NCBI RefSeq assembly: GCF_036639235.1
Contig: NZ_JAVWJB010000064.1
Span: 1 to 6,194, forward strand
Source: Clostridium_AB sp036639235
GTDB lineage: Bacteria; Bacillota; Clostridia; Clostridiales; Caloramatoraceae
Length of the DNA stretch: 6,194 nt
Direction: 5' to 3'
Shown: piece after piece, positions 1 through 6,173 of the stretch
Position numbering within the stretch: the first letter of the stretch is position 1
Layout: each line of letters begins with the position of its first letter
Made by a program: the position numbers and the translations under genes
The notes under the pieces: model-generated
The model's database searches: none
What the model saw: the letters and a program-made list of their open reading frames with translations, nothing else
Told to the model about the DNA's origin: nothing

Positions 1-40
1 AACCGATAGGTTGGAGGTTCGAGTCCTCTCCGCGGAGCCA
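1..40 (+). tRNA. tRNA-Asn(GUU), 3' part only
   Basis: This is the 3' half of a tRNA cut by the window edge. Reading from base 1, the sequence gives the last two anticodon-loop bases (AA), the 3' side of the anticodon stem (CCGAT), a 5-base variable loop, a T arm with the TTCGAGT loop closed by GGAGG/CCTCT, the 3' acceptor strand CCGCGGA, discriminator G and an encoded CCA at 38-40. The anticodon lies outside the window. The identity is therefore inferred from the CCGAT anticodon-stem strand, the G discriminator and the acceptor strand, which together resemble tRNA-Asn of Firmicutes. That it is a tRNA is near certain; the amino acid is probable. Confidence 0.88.
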
Positions 41-72
41 TTTTTATTTTTTGACTAATTTTTGTGTATTAA

Positions 73-113
73 GGTGACAATGGTAAATTAATAACTTATC
101 TTGTCACTATTTT
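73..113 (+). terminator. Probable intrinsic terminator after the tRNA
   Basis: GTGACAA (74-80) pairs with TTGTCAC (101-107), with a flanking G-U pair at 73/108. After a bulged T81 the stem continues as GGTAA (82-86) with TTATC (96-100), leaving a 9-base loop. ATTTTT follows directly. This fits an intrinsic terminator ending the tRNA transcript, although the inner stem is AT-rich and weak. Confidence 0.6.
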
Positions 114-136
114 TATATATTTAGGGGAACATTTTT

Positions 137-165
137 TTGTATAATAGATGATTTTATAATATAAT
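137..165 (+). promoter_or_regulatory. Candidate promoter of the parvulin gene
   Basis: TTGTAT (137-142) and a perfect TATAAT (160-165) are separated by 17 bp, giving a start near 172 and a leader of about 37 bases. The -35 matches consensus only in TTG. Other TATAAT boxes at 140-145 and 155-160 have no better -35 partner, so the exact promoter is uncertain in this AT-rich stretch. Confidence 0.45.
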
Positions 166-208
166 GAATAGTATAACCTAAATAAATTACTGTTTAAGGA
201 GATTTAAC

Positions 209-952
209 ATGGAAAATAAAGTATTAGCCGTTGTTAATGGCAGAGAAATTACAGAGGCAGACCTACAAGCTGCTTTAGAAAAGTTTCCACCAGAAAGAAG
301 AACTCAACTTGAATCAGAGGATGGAATGAAATATCTTTTAGAGCAAGTTGCATCATGGGAACTTCTATATGCTCATGCAGTAGAACAAGGAATCGAAAAC
401 AGAGATGAATATAAGAGCCAAATTGAAGATGCTAAGAGAGGAATCCTTTCACAAATCGCTATCAATGATACTTTATCAGAAGTAAAAGTTTCAGATGAAG
501 AGATTTCAGAATTCTATGAAGCAAATAAGGATAACTTTACAGATGCAGCTCAAGTACAAGCTAGTCATATATTAGTTGATACTGAAGAAAAGGCTAACGA
601 AATTGTTGCTGAAATTAATGATGGTCTAAGCTTTGCAGAAGCTGCTAAGAAGTACTCATCATGCCCATCAGGAGCACAAGGTGGATCACTAGGTTCATTT
701 GGACGTGGAATGATGGTTCCTGAGTTTGAAGATGCTGCATTCGCTCTAAACGTTGGAGAGCTTAGCTCACCAGTTAAGACTCAGTTTGGATACCATTTAA
801 TAGTAGTAGACGAAAAGCTTCCTGAAAGAGTTAAGTCATTAGAAGAGGTTAAGCCTCAAATAATGAATAACCTAATTCAATCAGGTCAACAAAAAGCATA
901 TGTTGGACTAATTGAAGATCTTAAGAGTAAGTATAACTACGAAGTAAAATAG
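209..952 (+). CDS. Parvulin-type peptidyl-prolyl cis-trans isomerase, cytoplasmic
   Basis: This 247-residue protein should catalyse cis-trans isomerisation of prolyl peptide bonds and act as a folding helper. Residues 1-105 form a helical SurA/PrsA-like N-terminal region ("VVNGREIT" near the start is typical). Residues 114-203 form a parvulin rotamase domain with "ASHILV" (His120), Cys152 in "SSCPSGAQGG" at the place of the PpiC active-site Cys, Met169 and Phe173 in "MMVPEF", and His197 in "FGYH". A short helical tail closes the protein. There is no signal peptide, lipobox or membrane segment, so it is probably cytoplasmic, unlike lipoprotein PrsA, its closest named relative. The ATG start is supported by AAGGAGA at 196-202. 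It is a single-gene unit between the tRNA terminator and the terminator shared with hpt. The family call is secure; client proteins cannot be inferred. Confidence 0.9.
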   Translation: MENKVLAVVNGREITEADLQAALEKFPPERRTQLESEDGMKYLLEQVASWELLYAHAVEQGIENRDEYKSQIEDAKRGILSQIAINDTLSEVKVSDEEISEFYEANKDNFTDAAQVQASHILVDTEEKANEIVAEINDGLSFAEAAKKYSSCPSGAQGGSLGSFGRGMMVPEFEDAAFALNVGELSSPVKTQFGYHLIVVDEKLPERVKSLEEVKPQIMNNLIQSGQQKAYVGLIEDLKSKYNYEVK

Positions 953-961
953 TCAAAAAGA

Positions 962-987
962 AAAAGCCTGAGGAAACTCAGGCTTTT
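962..987. terminator. Bidirectional terminator shared by the parvulin gene and hpt
   Basis: GCCTGAG (966-972) pairs with CTCAGGC (977-983) around a GAAA tetraloop, and four A-T pairs extend the stem to 11 bp. On the + strand the stem runs into TTTTATTTTAT. On the - strand it runs into TTTTTCTTTTTG. It lies between the two convergent stop codons and should end both transcripts. Confidence 0.9.
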
Positions 988-990
988 ATT

Positions 991-1515
991 TTATGATTCC
1001 CAGTTAAATACGTAAGGAATGTTTCTGTAATAATCTCCGTAGTTAAGACCATATCCAACAACGAAAACATCATCTATAGTGAAACAAGTATAATCAGGGT
1101 CAATTTCAACCTTTCTTCTGCTAGGCTTATCAAGTAGAACACATGATTTAATACTTGCTGGGTTACGCTGTGCTAAATACTCCTTAACGAACTTCATAGT
1201 TGTACCAGTGTCAACTATATCGTCTACGATAAGAACATCATATCCTTCAATGTTATCAGCTATGTCTTGAACAACTTGAACACTACCAGTTGATACTTCT
1301 CCATGTCCATAGCTTGATGTTGACATAAAGCCTATGTTAACAGGAACAGTAATCTCTCTAACTAGGTCAGCTGCAAATATGAAGCTTCCACGTAGAAGTG
1401 AAAGTACATATAGCTTCTTTCCTGCATAGTCTTCTGAGATAACTTTGGCTACTTCTGTAATTCTTTCTGCAATTTGTTCTTTAGAAAAAAGAACATTCTC
1501 TTTCTTATTTTCCAA
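991..1515 (-). CDS. hpt: Hypoxanthine phosphoribosyltransferase
   Basis: This cytoplasmic purine-salvage enzyme joins hypoxanthine (often also guanine) to PRPP, giving IMP or GMP. The 174-residue length is normal for bacterial Hpt. Visible motifs are "LRGS" (41-44), the flexible-loop "STSSYG" (65-70), the PRPP-binding signature "VLIVDDIVDTGTT" (94-106), the purine-contacting Lys130 in "LLDKPSRR", and "FVVGYGLNY...YRNIPYVF" near the C-terminus. In that last motif Asn158 stands where most HGPRTs have a metal-binding Asp ("GLDY"). The start is TTG at 1515-1513: no in-frame ATG lies just upstream, and a strong SD sits 8 bases away. It is transcribed alone from its own promoter, converges on the parvulin gene and diverges from hflX. 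In many Firmicutes hpt sits beside tilS and ftsH, which is not the case here. Confidence 0.95.
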   Translation of the reverse strand: MENKKENVLFSKEQIAERITEVAKVISEDYAGKKLYVLSLLRGSFIFAADLVREITVPVNIGFMSTSSYGHGEVSTGSVQVVQDIADNIEGYDVLIVDDIVDTGTTMKFVKEYLAQRNPASIKSCVLLDKPSRRKVEIDPDYTCFTIDDVFVVGYGLNYGDYYRNIPYVFNWES

Positions 1516-1523
1516 TATATTCC

Positions 1524-1530
1524 CCTCCTT
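1524..1530 (-). promoter_or_regulatory. Ribosome binding site setting the hpt TTG start
   Basis: On the minus strand AAGGAGG (part of AAGGAGGGGA) lies 8 bases before TTG at 1515. The near-perfect SD and its spacing support TTG as initiator; the codons just upstream in frame are ATA and AAT. Confidence 0.8.
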
Positions 1531-1563
1531 GTATCTTCAGTCTACAACATGTTAATAATCACT

Positions 1564-1592
1564 AATATAAGCTAAAGTTAAATAGTTGTCAA
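1564..1592 (-). promoter_or_regulatory. Sigma-A-type promoter of hpt
   Basis: On the minus strand a perfect TTGACA (1592-1587) is followed after exactly 17 bp by TATATT (1569-1564). The predicted start is near 1557, leaving a leader of about 40 bases. This is the strongest promoter in the window. Confidence 0.85.
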
Positions 1593-1600
1593 GGAAATAG

Positions 1601-1613
1601 GAGTAAGTTACTC
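1601..1613. promoter_or_regulatory. Palindrome, possible operator between hpt and hflX
   Basis: GAGTAA-G-TTACTC is a perfect 6-bp inverted repeat with one central base, too tight for an RNA hairpin but suited to a dimeric DNA-binding protein. It lies 8 bp upstream of the hpt -35 box, centred about 50 bp from the predicted start. Its AGTAAGTT core recurs at 1639-1646. The rest of the 226-base intergenic region holds the two promoters and no other structure I could support. No regulator can be named. Confidence 0.3.
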
Positions 1614-1662
1614 ATATCATTTTTAAATAAGTTATATCAGTAAGTTTAAGCCTATGAATAAG

Positions 1663-1691
1663 TATAAATTGTATTTACAGTAGTGTATAAT
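1663..1691 (+). promoter_or_regulatory. Candidate promoter of hflX-mtaD
   Basis: A perfect TATAAT at 1686-1691 is preceded after 17 bp by a poor -35 (TATAAA, 1663-1668). The predicted start near 1698 would leave a leader of about 44 bases. The missing -35 suggests low basal activity or help from an activator. Confidence 0.4.
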
Positions 1692-1741
1692 AATAGATAG
1701 TAAAGAGAGAGATTTTCTAAGGAAAAAACAAGGAGGAAACT

Positions 1742-3544
1742 ATGATAAGAGGAAACATTGTAGGTGTTAAAAAAACCTATATTAATCTACTAGAGCAAAT
1801 ATTCGATATAGAAACACATAAGAATTCTATAGTTGACGAAGAAATAGTGAATATTATATCCTCTATTACAGGTGAGATTAATAGAGAGATTTCAGTATAC
1901 ATAAATAGACGTGGAAAGGTTTTAGATGTTGCAATTGGAGATGGTAACTCTGTTAACCTTGAAGATATTACAGAGAGAAGATCATCAGAGTTTCTTAATG
2001 GAATAAGATGTATACATACTCACCCTAATGGTAATGGGGAGGTTTCAAGTGTCGATTTAACAGCACTTGTTAATTTGAAATTTGATCTTATGGTGGCTGT
2101 AGGAGTTAAGGACTCAAAGCCAGATAATTTTTCATTTGCGATTATTAATCCGATAGATGGGAAGTTATCTAAGGAGTCTGTTTTTGAGGGGCCATTTTCT
2201 ATGAATATGCTTCCTAATATTGATGTGCTTAATATCATATCATATATAGAGGAAAGACTTTATGATAAGATTTACGCTAATCTTGATAAGGAAACTGAAC
2301 AGGTTATTCTTGTAGGTACGTTAAGTGATGATATGTATTCTTCAGAGGAATCACTAGAGGAGCTAGAGGAGCTTGTAAACACTGCTGGAGGAGAGGTTTT
2401 ATCTAAGGTTATACAAAACAAGTCTAAGATTGACCCATCATTTTACATAGGAACAGGTAAGGTTAAAGAAATTGCACTACTTCGCCAAACGCTTATGGCC
2501 CACACTGTTGTTTTTGACGATGAATTAAGTGGTGCACAGGTTAGAAACCTTGAGAGGGAAATTGGTTGTAAGGTTATAGATAGAACAACTTTAATTCTTG
2601 ATATATTTGCTCAAAGGGCAATATCTAAAGAAGGAAAACTGCAGGTAGAACTTGCGCAGCTAAAATATAGACTTCCAAGGCTTATAGGTGCTGGTGGGGC
2701 ACTATCTAGAACAGGTGGAGGAATAGGAACAAGAGGCCCTGGTGAGAAAAAACTTGAGCTTGATAGACGTAGAATTAAAAGAGAACTACTTGATCTAGAA
2801 AGGCAGCTTAAGGAAGTTAAGAAAACAAGAAATCTTCAAAGAGAAAGAAGAAAGTCTAAGGAGATACCAGTTATATCTTTAGTTGGATACACTAACGTAG
2901 GTAAGTCTACTATTAGAAATAAGCTTTGTGATATGGCAGGAGTCGAAAAGGAAAAGGTTCTTGAAGCAAATATGCTATTTGCAACACTTGATACAACAAC
3001 AAGAAGCATATCCCTTCCATCAGGTAAGGAATGTCTTATTTCAGATACAGTAGGATTTATAAGAAAGCTTCCACATGACCTTGTAGAAGCATTTAAGTCT
3101 ACCTTAGAAGAAATAGTATACAGTAATTTAGTAGTCCATGTAGCTGATATTTCAAGCGAAAATGTAATTGCTCAAATTAATACGGTAGATGAAGTTCTTA
3201 AGGAAATTGGAGCTGAGGATAAGGAAACTATACTTGTACTTAATAAGGTGGATAAGGTAGATGAGGATATGCTTTCTTTAATGAGGGCTAAGTATAAGGA
3301 TGCACTTTATATATCAGCTAAGGGTGATATAAATTTAGATCAGCTACTTAAAGTAATTGAAGAAAAGGTATATAAAAGCTTTATTCAGGTAAAATTAATG
3401 GTACCGTATACAGATGGAAGTGTTATATCATATCTACATAATAATAAATGTGTAGAAAGTGAAGAATATACAGAAGAGGGTATCTTAGTTAGTGTTAATA
3501 CTACACAAGATATTATTGGAAGAGTGAAGGATTACTTAATTTAA
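1742..3544 (+). CDS. hflX: GTPase HflX with N-terminal JAMM (JAB/MPN-like) domain
   Basis: HflX is a cytoplasmic GTPase that binds the 50S subunit; in E. coli and Listeria it splits stalled or hibernating ribosomes. This copy has 600 residues, against about 420 in E. coli. Residues 1 to about 160 are extra and contain "HTHPNGNGEVSSVD": His92, His94, Ser102 and Asp105 match H-x-H-x(10)-D of JAMM metalloproteins, with Glu49 (or Glu45) as the possible catalytic acid. Normal HflX follows: N-domain (about 186-280) with "FYIGTGKVKEI" (234-244), a basic coiled-coil linker (about 335-372), then the G domain with P-loop "GYTNVGKST" (382-390), switch-I "FATLDTTTR" (413-421), "DTVGF" (435-439), "NKVD" (501-504), "SAK" (525-527) and a C-terminal domain. 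All GTPase motifs are intact. AAGGAGG at 1730-1736, 5 bases before ATG, fixes the start, so the extension is translated. mtaD follows after 19 bases. The HflX call is firm; an active JAMM is inference. Confidence 0.95.
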   Translation: MIRGNIVGVKKTYINLLEQIFDIETHKNSIVDEEIVNIISSITGEINREISVYINRRGKVLDVAIGDGNSVNLEDITERRSSEFLNGIRCIHTHPNGNGEVSSVDLTALVNLKFDLMVAVGVKDSKPDNFSFAIINPIDGKLSKESVFEGPFSMNMLPNIDVLNIISYIEERLYDKIYANLDKETEQVILVGTLSDDMYSSEESLEELEELVNTAGGEVLSKVIQNKSKIDPSFYIGTGKVKEIALLRQTLMAHTVVFDDELSGAQVRNLEREIGCKVIDRTTLILDIFAQRAISKEGKLQVELAQLKYRLPRLIGAGGALSRTGGGIGTRGPGEKKLELDRRRIKRELLDLERQLKEVKKTRNLQRERRKSKEIPVISLVGYTNVGKSTIRNKLCDMAGVEKEKVLEANMLFATLDTTTRSISLPSGKECLISDTVGFIRKLPHDLVEAFKSTLEEIVYSNLVVHVADISSENVIAQINTVDEVLKEIGAEDKETILVLNKVDKVDEDMLSLMRAKYKDALYISAKGDINLDQLLKVIEEKVYKSFIQVKLMVPYTDGSVISYLHNNKCVESEEYTEEGILVSVNTTQDIIGRVKDYLI

Positions 3545-3550
3545 GGATTT

Positions 3551-3554
3551 GGAG
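3551..3554 (+). promoter_or_regulatory. Ribosome binding site choosing ATG 3564 for mtaD
   Basis: GGAG lies 9 bases before ATG 3564. A longer reading from TTG 3549 would begin upstream of this SD and add five residues (MEWYC) with no family match, so ATG 3564 is preferred. Confidence 0.65.
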
Positions 3555-3563
3555 TGGTATTGT

Positions 3564-4853
3564 ATGAGTATCTTAATAAATAATGTTTCAATTATAACAA
3601 TGGATGGCAAGGACAATATACTAAACAAAGGATATATACTTATAAGTGGTAACACTATAGAGAAGGTAGAATCAGGGGAATATGAGGGACCTATTACATC
3701 ACTTAAGGTTATTGATGGAGAGGGATGCATTGCTATGCCAGGTCTTATTAACATGCATACCCATGTACCTATGACTTTACTTAGAGGATATGGAGAGGGA
3801 CTTCCGCTTATGAAGTGGCTTAACGAAAGAATATTTCCTTTTGAAGCTAAGATGACCAAGGATGATGTATATATAGGAAGCCTACTTGGAATAGTAGAAA
3901 TGATTAAAAGCGGTACAACAACATTTGTTGATATGTATTATAAGCTATCAGAGATAGCTAACGCAGCTAAAGATATGAATATAAGAGCATTCCTTGGGAA
4001 TACCATAATTGGTGATGATTATAAGAAGCAAATTGATAAGACAATATCACTTAAAGAAAATATTCAAAGTGACCTTGTTAATATAACTCTTGCACCACAC
4101 TCACCATATACATGTTCTACAGAGGCATTAATTATGGTATCTGAAGCAGGTAGAGTTAACAATATTCCTATTCAGATTCATTTATCAGAATCTAGGGAAG
4201 AGATAGATACAATTAAGGCATCACATAAGGTATCTCCTATTAAGTACTGCAATGATATAGGGTTATTTGAAGGGAACAAAGTTATAGCTGCACATTGTAT
4301 TCATATTGATGAAGATGATATGAAGATACTTAAGGATAATAAAGTAGCTATGGTAGTTAATCCTCAAAGCAATATGAAGCTTGCAAGTGGAACAGCACCT
4401 GCTATAGATGCAAAGCGTAAGGGTGTTAATATTTGCCTTGGAACAGATGGACCTTCAAGTAACAATAGTCTTAATATGGTTGAGGAAATGAAGGTGTTTT
4501 CTCTAGTTCAGAAGCTTTTTAATTCTAATGCTAATGTAATGGATCCATATACAACTTTAGAAATTGCAACGGTTAATGGTGCTAAGGCACTTGGTATGGA
4601 GGATTCCCTTGGTAAGATTAAGGAAGGGTATCTGGCTGATATTATATTAATAGACACAAAAAAACCCCACTTAACTCCATGCTTTAATTATTATGCTAAC
4701 ATTGTGTATTCAGCACAGGGAAGTGACATTAAAACATCTATAATTAATGGTAAGATTGTTATGAAGGATTATAAGATTAAATTAGTAGATGAAACCATAC
4801 TTATGGAGAGAGCTCAGAATGCTGTTAATAGCATTTTAAGTAGACTTAAGTAG
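3564..4853 (+). CDS. mtaD: 5-methylthioadenosine/S-adenosylhomocysteine deaminase
   Basis: This 429-residue metal-dependent amidohydrolase should deaminate MTA and SAH, by-products of S-adenosylmethionine use, to the inosine forms. Family motifs appear in order: metal ligands His65 and His67 ("NMHTHVPM"), then "RGYGEGLPLMKWL" with Trp85 and Glu94, His179 in "APHSPYTC", His206 and Glu209 in "HLSES", His244 in "AAHCIH", and Asp295 in "LGTDGPSSNN". The spacing agrees with the Thermotoga maritima TM0936 enzyme (His55/His57, Trp75, Glu84, His200, Glu203, Asp279). "GYLADIILID" marks the C-terminal beta-domain typical of the superfamily. The start is ATG 3564. Only 19 bases separate it from the hflX stop with no terminator between, so co-transcription is likely; the hairpin at 4860 ends the unit. 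Related deaminases (guanine deaminase, SsnA, the TrzA group) are possible, but the Trp85/Glu94 signature favours MTA/SAH. Substrate preference cannot be read from sequence. Confidence 0.88.
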   Translation: MSILINNVSIITMDGKDNILNKGYILISGNTIEKVESGEYEGPITSLKVIDGEGCIAMPGLINMHTHVPMTLLRGYGEGLPLMKWLNERIFPFEAKMTKDDVYIGSLLGIVEMIKSGTTTFVDMYYKLSEIANAAKDMNIRAFLGNTIIGDDYKKQIDKTISLKENIQSDLVNITLAPHSPYTCSTEALIMVSEAGRVNNIPIQIHLSESREEIDTIKASHKVSPIKYCNDIGLFEGNKVIAAHCIHIDEDDMKILKDNKVAMVVNPQSNMKLASGTAPAIDAKRKGVNICLGTDGPSSNNSLNMVEEMKVFSLVQKLFNSNANVMDPYTTLEIATVNGAKALGMEDSLGKIKEGYLADIILIDTKKPHLTPCFNYYANIVYSAQGSDIKTSIINGKIVMKDYKIKLVDETILMERAQNAVNSILSRLK

Positions 4854-4859
4854 CATAGT

Positions 4860-4897
4860 AACCTAGCTATAATAATATATATAGCTAGGTTTTAATT
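4860..4897 (+). terminator. Intrinsic terminator of hflX-mtaD
   Basis: ACCTAGCTAT (4861-4870) pairs perfectly with ATAGCTAGGT (4881-4890). A-T pairs at both ends extend the stem to 12 bp around an 8-base AT loop. TTTTAATTTTTT follows from 4890. It starts six bases after the mtaD stop. Confidence 0.9.
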
Positions 4898-4910
4898 TTT
4901 TGCTTAATAT

Positions 4911-4937
4911 TTAACAAATTATATGGTATTATATACT
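4911..4937 (+). promoter_or_regulatory. Weak candidate promoter of the FAD oxidoreductase gene
   Basis: TTAACA (4911-4916) and TATACT (4932-4937) are 15 bp apart, shorter than optimal. A promoter is expected here because a strong terminator closes the upstream unit, but in this very AT-rich stretch the assignment is tentative. Confidence 0.25.
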
Positions 4938-4966
4938 AAATACTACATAATAATTATTATTAACAA

Positions 4967-4972
4967 AAGGGG
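4967..4972 (+). promoter_or_regulatory. Ribosome binding site setting TTG 4980 as start
   Basis: AAGGGG ends 7 bases before TTG 4980, directly ahead of "DKIVIVGSG", the expected N-terminus of an FAD-binding Rossmann fold. ATG 4923 has no SD and would add a low-complexity, Ile- and Tyr-rich stretch. Confidence 0.65.
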
Positions 4973-4979
4973 TGTAATT

Positions 4980-6173
4980 TTGGATAAAATTGTAATAGTA
5001 GGTTCAGGGGTTGCAGCATTAACAGCTGCAGAATCAATAAAAATCAAAAATCCTAAAATGCCGGTAATAGTAATCGGCCAGGAAGAATATCTTCCATATA
5101 ATAGAATGAGACTTAGTAAGGCTCTATCAGATGGACTAAGTGTTGATTCGATACTACTTAAGGGGCAAGATTTTTACACAGACAATGGTATTGGATTTAT
5201 TAAGGGATGTAAGGTTACAGCTATTAATACAGTTGAAAAGATTGTAGAAACGTCTCTTGGGCTTAAAATAGACTATTCTAAGCTAATACTAGCTAATGGA
5301 AGTAGTCCATTTATTCCTTCAATAGAAAATGTTAATATAAACGGAGTATTTTCTATTAGAGAATTTAATGATGTAGTTAAGATCAAGGATTATATTAAAG
5401 AGAACAATGTTAAGGATGTTGCAGTTATAGGTGGAGGCTTACTTGGAATAGAAGCAGCATATAGCTTAGCATCAAGCGGACAAGGGTTCAACGTTAATAT
5501 TATTCAAAACTCAGCTGCTGTATTATCAAGACAGGTAGATGTTGAAGGTGGAAATCTTCTAGAGAATATTATGGGTGAAAACTCAATTAAGGTTCATAAA
5601 AATGCTGATACTAAGAAAATACTTGGAAGCAGTAATGTTCAGGGCATTGAAATAGCAGATGGTAGAGTAATAGATGCTCAAATGGTTATAATATCAGCAG
5701 GTGTTAGAGCTAATTTATCAATTGCTAAGGATGCTTCCATTGAAACAGGTAGGGGAGTTAAGGTTAACGAATTTATGGAAACTTCAGTAGCTGATGTTTA
5801 TGCAGCTGGAGATGTTGCAGAATTTAATGGTAAGACTCCAGGATTATGGCCAATAGCAACAGAGCAGGGTAGAATAGCAGGTCTTAATGCAGTTGGGGAG
5901 AAAACAGCATATAAGCCTATAATTCCATCAAGTATGCTTATGGTAATGGGTATTAACCTATTCTCAGTAGGTGATATATCATCTGAAGGACTAACTGCAA
6001 TTAAGTATGAAGAAGGAAAATATACTAAGTTATTCTTCAATAATGGAGTATTAGTAGGAGCTGTTCTTATCGATAATCCAGCTAAGTCATTTGCAATTAA
6101 GGCAGCAATTGATAGGAAGAGAGATTTTAGCAAGGAAATTTCAGAGGGTTCTGATATATATCAAGCTCTTTAA
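4980..6173 (+). CDS. FAD-dependent NAD(P)H oxidoreductase, rubredoxin reductase-like
   Basis: This 397-residue cytoplasmic flavoprotein should pass electrons from NAD(P)H through FAD to a small redox protein. The FAD-binding fold begins at once with "IVIVGSGVAA" (G8-x-G10-x2-A13). Then come "YLPYNRMRLSK" (37-47, Lys47 near the flavin), "LILANGSSP" (102-110), the NAD(P)-binding "GGGLLGIE" (151-158), and the second FAD motif "VYAAGDVAEF" (273-282). There is no CxxC pair, so it is not a thioredoxin- or lipoamide-type disulfide reductase. The "AGDVAEFNGKTPGLWPIA" segment and the short C-terminal domain (about 312-397) resemble Clostridium acetobutylicum NADH:rubredoxin oxidoreductase, which supplies oxygen- and peroxide-reducing systems; the NirB N-terminal domain is another relative. 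The TTG start rests on AAGGGG upstream and the fold boundary. No rubredoxin, flavodiiron or nitrite reductase gene is adjacent, so the acceptor is unknown. Confidence 0.8.
   Translation: MDKIVIVGSGVAALTAAESIKIKNPKMPVIVIGQEEYLPYNRMRLSKALSDGLSVDSILLKGQDFYTDNGIGFIKGCKVTAINTVEKIVETSLGLKIDYSKLILANGSSPFIPSIENVNINGVFSIREFNDVVKIKDYIKENNVKDVAVIGGGLLGIEAAYSLASSGQGFNVNIIQNSAAVLSRQVDVEGGNLLENIMGENSIKVHKNADTKKILGSSNVQGIEIADGRVIDAQMVIISAGVRANLSIAKDASIETGRGVKVNEFMETSVADVYAAGDVAEFNGKTPGLWPIATEQGRIAGLNAVGEKTAYKPIIPSSMLMVMGINLFSVGDISSEGLTAIKYEEGKYTKLFFNNGVLVGAVLIDNPAKSFAIKAAIDRKRDFSKEISEGSDIYQAL

Noticed and set aside
1..40. tRNA 3' end as an attachment site for an integrated element
   Set aside because: No integrase, phage gene or second copy of the tRNA 3' end occurs in the window; the following genes are housekeeping.
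1654..1683. Nine-codon ORF (MNKYKLYLQ) upstream of hflX, as in leader-peptide attenuation
   Set aside because: It has no SD and ends before the predicted hflX -10 box (1686-1691), so it would not be in the transcript. No terminator/antiterminator pair follows it.
1692..1741. Riboswitch or structured leader before hflX
   Set aside because: The predicted leader is under 50 bases and contains only a 5-bp TTTTC/GAAAA hairpin, too little for a known riboswitch class.
2020..2238. 72-codon open frame on the minus strand inside hflX
   Set aside because: It lies antisense to the conserved JAMM region of hflX, has no convincing SD and no recognisable motif.
3549..3563. TTG 3549 as the mtaD start
   Set aside because: The SD GGAG at 3551-3554 lies inside this extension and fits ATG 3564. 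The extra MEWYC has no family support.
3536..3859. 107-codon open frame on the minus strand over the hflX-mtaD junction
   Set aside because: It is antisense to the well-conserved start of mtaD, and its product is low-complexity and matches no known family.
4923..4979. Longer N-terminus of the oxidoreductase from ATG 4923
   Set aside because: It would add an Ile- and Tyr-rich stretch ahead of a Rossmann fold that normally begins near residue 1, it lacks an SD, and it overlaps the likely promoter.
5798..6133. 111-codon open frame on the minus strand inside the oxidoreductase gene
   Set aside because: It is a shadow of conserved FAD-binding and C-terminal coding sequence, with no motif of its own.
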